NCBI GenBank assembly: GCA_904063045.1
Contig: CAJFCJ010000014.1
Coordinates: 1,175,643-1,239,642, forward strand
Direction of reading: 5' to 3'
Length of the DNA stretch: 64,000 nucleotides
From: Dimorphilus gyrociliatus
Lineage: Eukaryota > Annelida > Polychaeta > Dinophilidae
Notes under the pieces: model-generated
Told to the model about the DNA's origin: nothing
The model's input: only the letters and a program-made list of their open reading frames with translations
Database searches by the model: none
Program-made: the position numbers and the translations under genes
Shown here: one piece after another, positions 1-11,108 of the stretch
Position numbering within the stretch: the stretch's first letter is position 1
How the letters are laid out: each line of letters opens with the position of its first letter

Positions 1-368
1 ATCAACTTTTCCATTAAATATATAATGTTTTGTAACTTTTTATTATTTAATCCGACTTCTTTTTATATATATATGTATATAAAAAACTAGTCCCAAACGA
101 TTAATATAATCGTTTCTGACAAATAAGACAAACATTTTATTATAAATAATGCTTTCATATGGGAAGTTTATCAATTATTCCCTCTTTTCTTTCTGAAATT
201 CGATGGTGTAGATAAAAAAAAGGCGGGTTATTTAAGTGATGATGAAGAGAAAATGGCGGTAGCTTTTGAAGAGAATTAACCCATTTGCTTCTAATTCAAA
301 ACTCCTTTGATGTTACTGTAAAAGTAGTTTATATGCTAGTGGTACAAGAAATTAGTTGTATTACTTAC

Positions 369-3300
369 ATGCCTAATTGGGCCTTCTATGAAAGGATCGT
401 ATACATCTTCAGGAAGATCGGTCAAATTTTTCAGATCAACTTCACTATTCATACCGTTTAAAACGTTTCGAATATGCTTCCTAATGAGCTCAGGATCGTA
501 TCTTCCTGAATTAACGACATTCGAACAGCGTGGTAATTGATTAAAAGCCGAACAATCTATATTCTTATTTTGTTTATATTGTACAAGGTCAATGTAATTG
601 CCTTTCGTTTCTGGCCCTTCTTCAAGTTCTTTTCGAGTGCAAGGATGGGATCCCATTTCACTTTTTTTCCGACAAATTAACCTTCTAATTTGCTTTTCAC
701 TAAATCGATCTCCCGGACTGTAAAGGAATATTTAAACAATACAAACTCATAACTGAGAACGCATACAGGTATTTAAAAATATACAAATATTACTATGGCA
801 TGCTTTATTTACTTAAAACAATCTTTATCGGCAGGAATCCAACATTCGTCGGTAGATTCCCAACTAGACCATTGGGGAATTACTCCGGTATATCTATTAC
901 ATGTCCTACCACTGTAATCCGGATTACAAGAGCAATTAAAAGAAGATATCGTATTGATGCATACACCTTGATAGCTACAAGTCGGAGAATCCCTTCCGTC
1001 TGTTGAACTCGTACCTGAGCAATTTAATCCATTCTTTTCGCAAGTTTCTTCCGGTTGGCATTCATTAACATCCTCACAAGATGGATTCAAATTCCAAGCG
1101 TTACCCTAAAAAAAACAAACTGATAAAATTAAATGTTTACCAATTACATTCTCCTTAAAAATTGGTGTTTTTTTAAACTAGTAAAATCACTTGAAGTAGG
1201 CTTAATTTTAGTTAAAAAAAGAAAAGAGACAAATTTGTCTGTTGACATTTCTCAATAGCTATATCTACTGAAATTAAATATTTATAAAATTATATAGCAC
1301 TCACAGCAGTCCTTCTGGTAATCATACCGTCTTTACCATTACATATACAACGAAACCCGAATCTGGACTGAACGAAATGTTGACATTGACCATATTGGCA
1401 TTTAAGATTATGAAACTGATGACTAGGTTTTTCAATTTCGGAGCAAATATCAATTTTCGTTTCGCAAAACTTGCCGGTGTATGAAGCATGACAAACGCAC
1501 TCAGGTTTATCGTTCACCATTTGGCACTTGCCACCTAATCCACATCCATCATCAATGCCATCTCCTTTGTCAGGACGCTTGCAACCTTTCGTCGCTTGTA
1601 TTTTTTCATCTGTTTTTTATCATAAATTTGTTAACGATCACAGTAGGGGGGTGGGGCAGCCCTTGAGCAAAAAAATTAGATAGACGAGCATAACCCTGTT
1701 TTCTTCTGAAAGGCCTAGTATTGCAACAACTTTGCTCTAAATTGACCATTCTTTACCAGCAGGTACGCCCCGAAAAACATATACAAAAGACTTATTGTAA
1801 TTGAAAAAAAAGTAATACCTGGAAAGCAAACAGTCCGTTTGTATTGGCTTATTTCTTTGTAGCCAAATTTGCACATACAAAACACTTGTTTGTCAAACAA
1901 CGTAACCTCAGTTTTATTATCAATAATAAAGAATTTTGAATGATAATCTCTAAAAAAAATAGCTATAAGATTTTCTGTTCAATTTTAAAAGATCATAAGG
2001 GAAAAAAAAGAAAGAGGTGAGGATAAAGAGAGAATGAAAACATACTTGAAAAAGGGCCATTCACGGTCATGTTCATAGTAATTTTTAATCACGCTATTCG
2101 ATTTATTATATACGCTATAGCATAATTCAAAACCATATTTTTTTACTTCTTGGCTTGCATTTACCTTTAGAGGATCGAGAAAATTCTTTCCTTTATCTTT
2201 CTCCTTAGACTCTATTGGTAAACAAGCAATTTTCTCATTGCACGGATTCGGGCAATGTCGAATACTAGTTTCATTCCTCTCTCTCATAATCCTCTTACAC
2301 TCAGCGTAATGGTAATAGACAGACTGAAAGAAAATAGCTATTAAGCGACTTTTTATGCATATAATATTCTTATTTATTTTCTAAGTAGGATGTCGTAGAA
2401 TATCAAACGATGCAAATTTCAAAGGTTAAGAGTACAATAAAACAATATATATTTAAATTTATGAAAATCTTACAAACAACTAATCATTTGTTCTGCCTAT
2501 TGTAAAATACATGAAAGCCTACTTTATCCTATATCTTAATTTGTCAGTTTACGACCAAAGATGCAAGGCATGCTGCACTAATAAAGCTTTTAAACATGTT
2601 CACTTAAAATTGAGGCTGTGTTTTCATCTATGCCTACACGCTTCTGTTTATGCATGTTGGCCGTAAAAGGTATAAAGCATCGTTCAATAAAGTACAGTTA
2701 GATAGATAGACAGATAGATAGATACCATTCCGGCCCAATTTCTTAATTGTATGGGTATATTTGAAAATATGGGATCTCCCAGTCTTGATTTCACAAATTT
2801 ACTTTGAGAATACGTATGCTTGACACTCTCGCGCCTTAATTCTCTCTTATGGTAGGTAATAAAGGTCTGAATAACTTGCCTACCGCTATCCGCCACCCAT
2901 CCGAGACCATTTATAAACTTATCAGTAGAAATATCTCTTGGAGGTCCCGAAAATACACCTTAACAAAGGGAAATTCCTCTTTCGTATATAGTTCATCTCA
3001 GAATACCCGAATCAATTTAGATAAAATAAGAAAAACAACATTAAATAGTATTACCATAAAAGTTTATTTTCTGTGCAAAATTTTCGGACTTTCTACCATT
3101 AACCTTTCTGTTCAACTCAAGTACTCTTGATTTTTCATTCAAATGTTGCAATTCAAAAATTTTGACATGATCCGGCATGATATCTCGATCGGAAATTTCT
3201 ACTCGGTCGCATTCGTAATTACGCTTATCCCATTTACCATTTAGACATGCCTAAAAAAATGTCTAAACTATATAAAGGAAAATATCGTTTTTCAGGTTTT

Positions 3301-3537
3301 TGCTATTAAAGTTTTGTACATAATTAGGCCCACCGAACTCTTGTAAGACATCTACTGAACGCTTCTTAAGGAAAGTAAGTGCTCTGTTAAATATCAAATG
3401 TAAAAGGGAGGGGGTGAAAATACGTTTTTGCCTTTTATATTATTCGAATATAAATACCTCTTCTTGTTAACAAATACTTCACCTTTAGTTAGGGTTAATA
3501 CGTTCACAGGTAATAATAAAAAAAGTGTTACAAACAT
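369..3537 (-). CDS. Secreted EGF / TSP1-like mosaic protein (3' end uncertain)
   Basis: Not a family I can name. Eight exons join in phase: 3537-3424, 3250-3097 (or 3055), 2958-2726, 2323-2046, 1949-1819, 1609-1305, 1105-813 and 717-369, about 619 residues. The first exon encodes a clear signal peptide (MFVTLFLLLPVNVLTLT). Exon 2 has a sushi-like C-L-N-G-K-W...C end. The middle exons are cysteine-poor apart from a CPNPC cluster. Exons 5-7 carry EGF-like modules with C.C..GY, CVCHASYTGKFC and a calcium-binding DVNEC start. Exon 7 then runs into WSSWES, a thrombospondin-1-like start that continues across the intron as CFNPG...RRLIC. The donor after residue H at 369 is GTAAGT, so at least one further exon lies to the left; a short terminal exon near 290 and an AATAAA near 140 are possible. 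Probably an extracellular matrix or adhesion protein. Exon joins are well supported; function is inference. Confidence 0.72.
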
Positions 3538-3627
3538 TCTTCAAATTTTGACTAGGATTAATTAATTAATTAATTATTATAATAATTTTTTAAATATTTA
3601 AAACAAATGTAATAAACGTCAGACAAA

Positions 3628-3753
3628 ATGCTTTTAGATTTTATTGATCTTTACCCGTTAATTATGTCCGAAACCCCATTACCAGAGCTTCGTTTATCTT
3701 ACATCCATTACCGTGTGGGAATAAAGAAATTAGGAAGCTTTGAAATAGGAGAG
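3628..3753 (+). other. Possible orphan first coding exon, head-to-head with the EGF mosaic gene
   Basis: An open frame of 42 codons starts at ATG 3628 and stops exactly at a consensus donor (GAG|GTACGT). It begins only 90 bases from the oppositely oriented start at 3537, so the two could share a promoter. I could not join it in phase to the RNA-binding gene at 4948. A second short open stretch, about 4662-4711, ending in GG|GTAACC would join the 4941 acceptor in phase but not this exon. It may be a real exon of an unrecognised transcript or chance. Confidence 0.25.
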
Positions 3754-4947
3754 GTACGTAGTTTATTACCTTCTACGTTCAACTAATATAGATAAATAGT
3801 ACATACAGTCTCTTTATATCCTATTTTTACTGGTATTTTAACTACAATGAAGATGTAGATACACAAAATAGAGGTAATTTTTTAACAATTCTCCTTTTCT
3901 CTTTTATCCAAATAATAAACGCCCTATTTATCTGCATAGTAGTTGAAAGAATCGACCTTTTCTTCAGAAAGTGAGTAATTGACATTTATTCAATGCAATT
4001 ACGTTACCTTTGATAAACGAAACGTATATATTTTATAGCCTTTTATTTTCAACAATTATTAAAGAAATACATAGGAATGAAAGGTATTCGAACTGAAAAT
4101 GTTCGAAAGAATACAAAAAGGAAGTAATTGCCTTATTGAACAAGCTTGTTAATGAATACTTAAATTTTTCTAAAACGTTCGGTTTTGTTCCTCTATCTTT
4201 TTAAGTTTTCTTAAATATAAAATATCTATACTAATTTCTTTTTAAAACCTGTAATTTTAAGCAGTGGTATTTTCTTTAGTAATCTTTAATTTATTCTATT
4301 TTTACATTGAGCGGGAAAAAGTTATCTGAAAGGGAATGTATATACAAAAAAAAGTGAACGAGTCAACGAGAGTGGTATCGCATTCATTTATTTTTTTGAC
4401 AAATATTGAAAAAATGCATGAATTGACTATTTGCATATCTTGATATCAAATTTTAATAATAAATATACTATTTAAAAAAATTGAATGTATTTATTTTTTA
4501 AATTTGTTAAGGATTATTTTGAGAAATAGAATAGTTTCTACGTTTAAATCAAATTAAGAAACTATTTGTAGTTTGAGATGATTCCTCAAATAACAGTATG
4601 TTATTATAATCACTATTCTGTTCGTAATTAATTGGATCCTTTCTAATTAATTAAAGAAAACGAATACTTTCCGACCGTAGAAGAATTGGATATGCTGATT
4701 GCAACGGCTGGGTAACCGGTTATCACCTTCAAACTACATCCGGTAGAAGTGATTTATTTAAATTTCTAATGACTTTTTATTTTCACCAATTTATTTGAGA
4801 TAATCACACTTTATTATATCTAAGGTTTAATAACATATCATATGCTTTGAACGCTAAAACTATTTTAACGTTTGAAATTATGCTACTTTATGAAAAGTTT
4901 TTAAACATTTTGAGCGATAATATAGCATTTTATATTTTAGCGGCGAT

Positions 4948-5532
4948 ATGGTGAAATTGTTCGTGGGAAATATTCCAGACGACTTATATAGTAATGAACT
5001 GAGAGAACTTTTTGAGGAATATGGAACTGTTGAGGAGGCTACCAGGTTGTCAAAATTTGCTTTTGTTGTAAGTGATACAAGTCCTTTCTTTTTATTCTTA
5101 CGTAGAAAAAAGAATAGATAAGTATTCTCTTTTCGTTTTTTCCCTTCTTTTTAAAAAAAGATCTAAGAGCTTTAAATTGTCTAAAGAAAATTTTAATATT
5201 AGCTAATAATCTCCAATTTGGCTTGATTGGAAGCGTCAAACGTGCCTGAACTAAGAACCTCAATCAATAAGCTTGTTTTAAGTTTTGTAGTCACGTAATG
5301 TGATCAGGCAATAAAAGAGAATTAAAAAGAATCAAATATTCTGATAATTTGTTCATTGAATTAAAAATTTATTTTTGCAGCATATGCCCAACGAAGAAGA
5401 AGCTAATCGAGCCTTAAAAGGATTGGACAAGTACCATTTACGAGGATTTAATATAAATGTTGAAGTATGACTGCAATAGATTAATAATATATTTATAAAT
5501 ACAGTTTTTGCCACTTAAATTATAAATATATA

Positions 5533-5576
<44 letters not shown>

Positions 5577-6554
5577 GTATATTTATTATAAAATAGATAT
5601 CAACAAGCACTGCAGGTGAGAAAGGAGGTCCTAGAAATCGAGGAGATGGCACTCATGGAAGGAGTCGAGGTGGCAACGGCGGTCCCATAAGGGTTGGAAA
5701 CGGTGGGGGTGGTGGAGGAGCTGGGGGAAACCGCGGAGGCTTTCAATCCAGATATAACCCGTACAACTTACCACCTAGCAATCAGCATTATCAACCACCA
5801 GGATACCGCTCCGAATATGAGCGGTATTTCGAAAAGCGACCTTTAAATGACATGGAAAGGCGCTTATTAAATGTTCTTCTTCGCCGTCAAGATGACTTTG
5901 ACGGTCCTCGCATGACGCAGCAACAAAGTACTCTCTGGGATCCGTACAACAGACCGCCACCTGATGCTTATAAAAGGGGAAATGAAGGGTAATTGTTATA
6001 TTTTAACCAAAAATATTTCTTTCATTTTTCAGTATTATTTTGAATATTTCCTAATATATTTTGGCTTAATTTTATTTGTTTTGGTTTTAAATATTCTGGA
6101 AATTTGGCGATTAACGTGGTTCGTGTTTTAACTAAATTCCCTTTATCTTGACTAAACATTCTTCCAGCATAAGGGGAATTTTTACATCTGATTATTTACC
6201 TTCTCTGTTTATCTTTGTCATAGTGCCAATATTGTGGTTAGAATTCTTTGAACGATTTTTAGCTGAAACCCTACCTTTTGCTTTCTCATTCAATATGATT
6301 CTCTAAGTAAATTTAGATGTTTTGTTATTACCTTTGTTATTTCAATCAAATAAGTTTCATTTTTAAATAGTCAAATCCATTTTGGTACTACGTATTACAT
6401 ATGAGCCTATCCAGAAGAGCTGATTGATAATAAAAGCCTAAATTGACTAATATTTTTTTCTAGGCCCGGGGGAGTGAGTACATTGACGTCAATTACTGCT
6501 TCGACTGCTGCCAATAATACAACATCGGGAATAAATACTTACAGATCAGCTTAG
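4948..6554 (+). CDS. RBM4/Lark-like RNA-binding protein, single RRM plus Gly-rich tail
   Basis: Four exons: 4948-5067, 5381-5464, 5597-5988 and 6464-6554, giving 228 residues. Residues 1-70 are one RRM. RNP2 is seen as KLFVGN, RNP1 is degenerate (SKFAFVHM), and the domain ends in GFNINVE, the layout of RBM4/Lark RRMs. Next come RS/RG/Gly runs (GGNGG, GGGGGGAGGNRGG) and a region rich in Tyr, Pro and Gln. RBM4/Lark proteins bind RNA and act in splicing and translation control. The usual second RRM and CCHC knuckle are absent here, so it could equally be a SAFB- or RBM14-like branch. The start follows an acceptor at 4940, so a 5'UTR intron is likely. The 5465-5596 intron holds a long TA repeat. 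Confidence 0.85.
5523..5582. repeat. (TA)n microsatellite in an intron
   Basis: A run of TA dinucleotides interrupted by TATACTGTATA near its left end and by TATGTATATG at its right end. It sits in the third intron of the RRM gene, close to the acceptor at 5596. Confidence 0.9.
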
Positions 6555-8674
6555 AAATTTCAAAAATATAAAGTTTTATTGCCCAGTCAAAAATTTAGTT
6601 TCGTTTTTATTTTAAACAGATATATTGGTGAAACTTGTGAGTATTATGTGAAATGAGAAATATTGTAATATATTTTAGAACAGAACAGAATTAAATCTAT
6701 AGTGTATGTCAAAACACATTATTATTGTAAATGTAATGTATACAGCATACTTTATAAACATGTTGTATATATCTGTATATATCTCTCTATATATTTGTAT
6801 ATATATATAGTGATGTATAGATATAACAATTGGAGCATTTCCTGTAAAAGATATAATATATCTTTCAAATTTGTATCATGTGATTAATATTTCCATTTGA
6901 ATGTACCATACTACTTGAAAGTACCAGTGTCAGACTTGCGTTAATGCCTGTTACGAATAATTAATTGATACATTCATAATACATTTCATCTGACACCGTC
7001 CATTAATTTATTGACTACTATTAATGAGTAATGAAACATGGGTATGATTTCTTTCCTAGTCTTGAAGAAGGAAATAATGTTTGAGCAACGAAAATTAGTT
7101 CTGAAACACTTTACAACGATATATTATTGCTTGTCTCTAATTTGCTGTAATTAAGGGCTTATAATGATACTACCATTGGTAAGCGCCATCTGTGTTTTAT
7201 TATCTTCCTCTCTTGTGACGTCACGTGACGAAATCGAGGACCTCTGGGTAAGCGGGGCAAATGTGATGAAAGCATATCAATATGTGCTTTGGCCGACATT
7301 TGCAACGAATCACCTAAAAAACGATTTTTTCATAAGGATATCCACAAAAGTTTGATCGAAATCTCATTGAAAGACAGTGCTGACAGGTAATAATTCACTC
7401 GTGCAGCGGATCATAAAGTATAATTCGATTACGGAAATTTCATCGGTATCAGTGTTTCGCTGACAGAAGGATGTTGACAAAGACAAATTGTTATGTACTA
7501 ATATACAGTATGTAAGAATGAAGGAAAAGAAGAAAATTCTGAAGTTTCCCAGTTTAATTCCCCAAACAATTGTTTCCATCCAGACTTTTATAGTTGGTTA
7601 GGCATAAATATTTCTACAGAAATAGGAAAGATACTGATAGACTTTGTACCAAAAAAAAACCTAAATACTCATTTCTTTTTTTTTAAGCATCATTCTTTCC
7701 CCTTTCCTTAATTTTATTAAAGCCGAATAGACTATTTTTTGCAGAATAATCGTATCAAATAGGACTACATCAGTAAGAAAATGAGGCGATCCGTTATATA
7801 GAATTGTAATATTCTATTAGTTTGGAAAAAGTCTTATCACAAGAAAAAAAAATCACTCAATTTTGCTAAAGTTGTCTTATGTCAAAGGAAATTGAGGTTT
7901 TTTTTTATTATTGTTTTGCTTTATATATACAGTATATACATTCTTCTTTAACTAGGCCGGATTTATAATAGTTGCTAACTTTTGCTATTCGTTAAGAAAT
8001 TGAACTGTAGATTTTATGTGGATTTTTTATAAAAGAAAGAGAGACACAAAGACAACAATACCCTTCTACACTGTTTATACAGTTGGTGTTAAAAACAAGC
8101 GAACCGTCTGTGGCGTTTCTCTGTAACGGAAATTGAAGTATTTAGACGCTTTTTACGATCCAAGCTTATATATAGTTTAATAACATGTGATATAAAGTAA
8201 CCCTTCTTATGAATATACTGATAGACAGCGTATAATTTATTATATATATATGGCTTAATATAGCAAAAATATAATCTTTTAAGCAAATAGGATATATCTA
8301 GATGGTAGTCATCAGTTTAATGGACTTAAAAGATAATAGATTATTAGAAGCTCAAAATCAGAGACAACTTATATCAATAGTGTTAACTATATAAACTTTA
8401 TCTTCCAAGATAAATAATTTGTTCTAATTAGCTTGTTTTCAGACAAAAGAAAGGAAACTCTCAAACAAAAATGATAAAATTGGAATTTTTTTGAAAAGAA
8501 CTATAAGAAGGAAGACGAAGAAGGAGAAAGAAGAAAAGAAAATATATAAAAAAAAGAGGAACAAAGCAAGATAGAAAGAGAAAAGCTATAAAACTAGCGA
8601 ACAAGCTTGTTATAATATAATATTAAGGAAGTGTAATTAAAGTAGTTACGATTATCCTTTTATTTATATTTCTA
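6555..8674. other. Intergenic region, no gene supported
   Basis: Contains the 3'UTR of the RRM gene, TA-rich low-complexity DNA (6770-6815), a TATACAGTATA motif at about 7925 and an AGATGGCGC-type 9-mer (minus strand) at 7183-7191. Short open frames at 7164-7355, 7364-7579 and 8089-8286 have no recognisable motif, no conserved composition and no splice partners. Confidence 0.6.
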
Positions 8675-10288
8675 ATGGCCAAGGTTTGTTAAATCTAACC
8701 TAAAAACCACATTACCTTACTTTACTTGAAGATAATGAATGTAAAATTATATCATTTCCTTCTTAAATAGAAGAGTATTACGGATCTTCCGGAATCGATA
8801 GAAAATTGCTCGCCAGAGTCAAATCTCTCCCTTTCCCCATTATCTCCATCAACTGAAGACGGAAACGGTAACCTCACTCATAAATAGTATATTTACGCAC
8901 CTTTTATCATGTTTGTTTTATGCCTAAAACATTCAGATAGTAGGAAAACTACTTCGTTCGACGAATTACGCTTAGATATTAACGAAGGTCGGTAAAAGTA
9001 ATGTTGTTATTCTTCTTAATTTTAAACGAAATCCTTAAAACGATTGCTAAATTTAGAATTGGAGAATGACAGCTTTGAAAAAGACGGTAATATTAGAATT
9101 GGATAAGGTAGAACTTTACTACGTAAAGAGACTAAACAGTTTATTTTTATAGAGGAAGCTGTAAATGAAAAGCAGCGTAGCGTTATTAGTCATCTTTTAT
9201 CCCAAGTTCGTATTGGAATGGATTTGACTAAGATAACTTTACCGACATTTATTCTTGAAAGTCGGTCCCTTTTAGAGATGTTTGCTGACTTTTTAGCTTA
9301 TCCCGATCTTTGGTTGGCTATTGCGGATGGTCATACAGAAGAAGAGAGAATGATTGCCTGTTTAAAATGGTATTTAACTTCTTTCCGAGCTGGACGAAAT
9401 CCAGTAGTTGCCAAGAAACCATACAATCCGACTCTGGGAGAAATATTTCAAAGTTATTACGACATGGAATACTTATTTCCCCAAGAAGGAGACAATTCAA
9501 CCCAAGATGGACCTGTTCCTTGGGCAAAAGAGAGAGACGTTCAAGTAGTTGCCGAACAAGTTTCCCACCATCCACCAATTTCGGCCTTTTACGCTGAAAA
9601 CTCACTCAAAAAAATGTCGATGAATGGACATGTTTGGACAAAATCAAAGTTTTTGGGTTTGTCTATAGGAGTTTCCCTAATAGGAAAGGCGGTAATTTCA
9701 ATGCTTGATTACAATGAACAATATACAATTACTTTTCCGTCCTGTTATGGAAGATCAATTCTGACAACTCCTTGGATGGAATTGGGGGGTAAGACTCAGA
9801 TTACGTCAACGAACGGATTTACTGCAGATATTGAATTCCATACTAAACCCTTTTACGGTAGTAAAAAACATTTTGTTGACGCTTATGTTATGGCACCAGG
9901 TGCGGAGTCTAATCGCAAACCAATTCTATGCGTTAAAGGTGAATGGAACGGCGTTTTGGAAGCTCAATGGACATCTTATAGCGGGAAAGCTGATTTTACA
10001 ATAGATACTAATAAATTAAAGCCTCAGCCTAAGAGAGTTAGGCCGCTCGATCAACAGGATCAGCAAGAATCGAGAAGATTATGGAGGAATGTTACCTATT
10101 ATTTATCTAAAAACGACGTCAGTAAAGCGGCAAAGTATAAATCTTCGATAGAACAAAAGCAGAGAGACGAAGAGAGAGAAAGAAAAAATATGAATTGTCA
10201 ATGGAAACCTAAATTATTTCGAGAAGTTTCGACTGATTGGCTCTATGTTAATCAATTGGAAGATCGTATAATTTCTTGTAATAATTAG
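8675..10288 (+). CDS. Oxysterol-binding-protein-related protein (ORP9/10/11-like), short form
   Basis: Five exons (8675-8683, 8771-8867, 8937-8987, 9057-9086, 9153-10288) join in phase to 440 residues. The OSBP lipid-transfer domain fills the large last exon. It shows LPTFILESRSLLEMFADF at its start, AKKPYNPTLGEIF, and the family signature EQVSHHPPISAFYAE. This domain extracts and exchanges sterol or phosphatidylserine against PI4P between the ER and other membranes. No PH domain and no FFAT motif is visible, so this is a short-type ORP or the N-terminal exons lie further upstream. The nine-base first exon (M-A-K) rests on a weak GTTTGT donor, so the true start is less certain than the rest. 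A polyadenylation signal AATAAA lies just after the stop, at about 10314. Confidence 0.93.
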
Positions 10289-11108
10289 CTGTTATTAACT
10301 ACGAATTAGACAACAATAAAGGCTTTTGTTGAGAATATACTACTCAATTAAACCATTATCCTAATCTATATTCAGTTTGTATTGTATGAAAAGATAAAAA
10401 TTTGAATCCTTTGCCATTTAACAAGTAGTTTAATTATTTATCAATCAGGCATAGATGAATTCAGAATGAGAAACGGTCACCATTTACAAGTAAATTTCAT
10501 ATATAAGTAATGACAATTATATTTCAATTCAATAAGAAAAGATGACACGAAGCAGCGATTATCTAGCTTAAACGTTAAATGGTATTTGCAATTCTCCCCT
10601 CTATTTCCCACCTTTGACAAAATTTAACCGAAATTTCGTGATTGTTAGTATACTTGACAGTTGGTTTAGATGTGCCATAACCTTGTAGACTTTTGTGGTG
10701 TTGAGGGAGGTGATTTCTAATTTATTGATCAGGGCGCCGGGTCTTGGGGACACCAACTGCCCTTCGTTTACAAAAATTATGCGTCCGAAATCTCTTGATA
10801 GCGATTCCGCGCAACGGTCCCTTTAAATGTACGATCGGAACCGTCACGTGCCACTCACGACAAACGCCCTTTTTAAACCCGTTTCAAATAAAAGTTACTT
10901 AAATGTATACTTTAAAAAGAAAAATGAAAATTTGCCCTTCATTTGCATATTGAGACTAGAAATGTAATGCGCCATCTCTAGGACATTTAAAAAATGACGA
11001 TGCCCGCCTATTCAACTCACTAAACCATCGTTATTATTGATTCCTTTTATTGATCAAAAAGAGATTAATTAATACATTCGTTATACAGTATAGTTTTATT
11101 TTTTCAAA
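10289..11108. other. Intergenic region with a GC-richer block
   Basis: No coding frame is supported. From about 10690 to 10880 base composition rises sharply against the AT-rich surroundings and includes a CACGTG E-box near 10845. An AGATGGCGC motif (minus strand) lies at 10969-10977. The gap separates the convergent OSBP-related and TM6SF genes. Confidence 0.6.

Noticed and set aside
813-1105. EGF exon ending in a stop followed by AATAAA-like TAAATAAAG, as if the gene ended there
   Set aside because: The stop overlaps a GTAAAT donor that joins in phase to 717-369 and completes a TSP1-like segment, so a terminal exon is less likely.
7164-7579. Short frames with hydrophobic starts between the RRM and OSBP-related genes
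   Set aside because: No splice partners or recognisable motif; length is within chance in AT-rich DNA.
9310-9605. Two 95-codon frames, one on each strand, inside the OSBP-related gene
   Set aside because: Shadows of the conserved OSBP-domain frame; no motif of their own.
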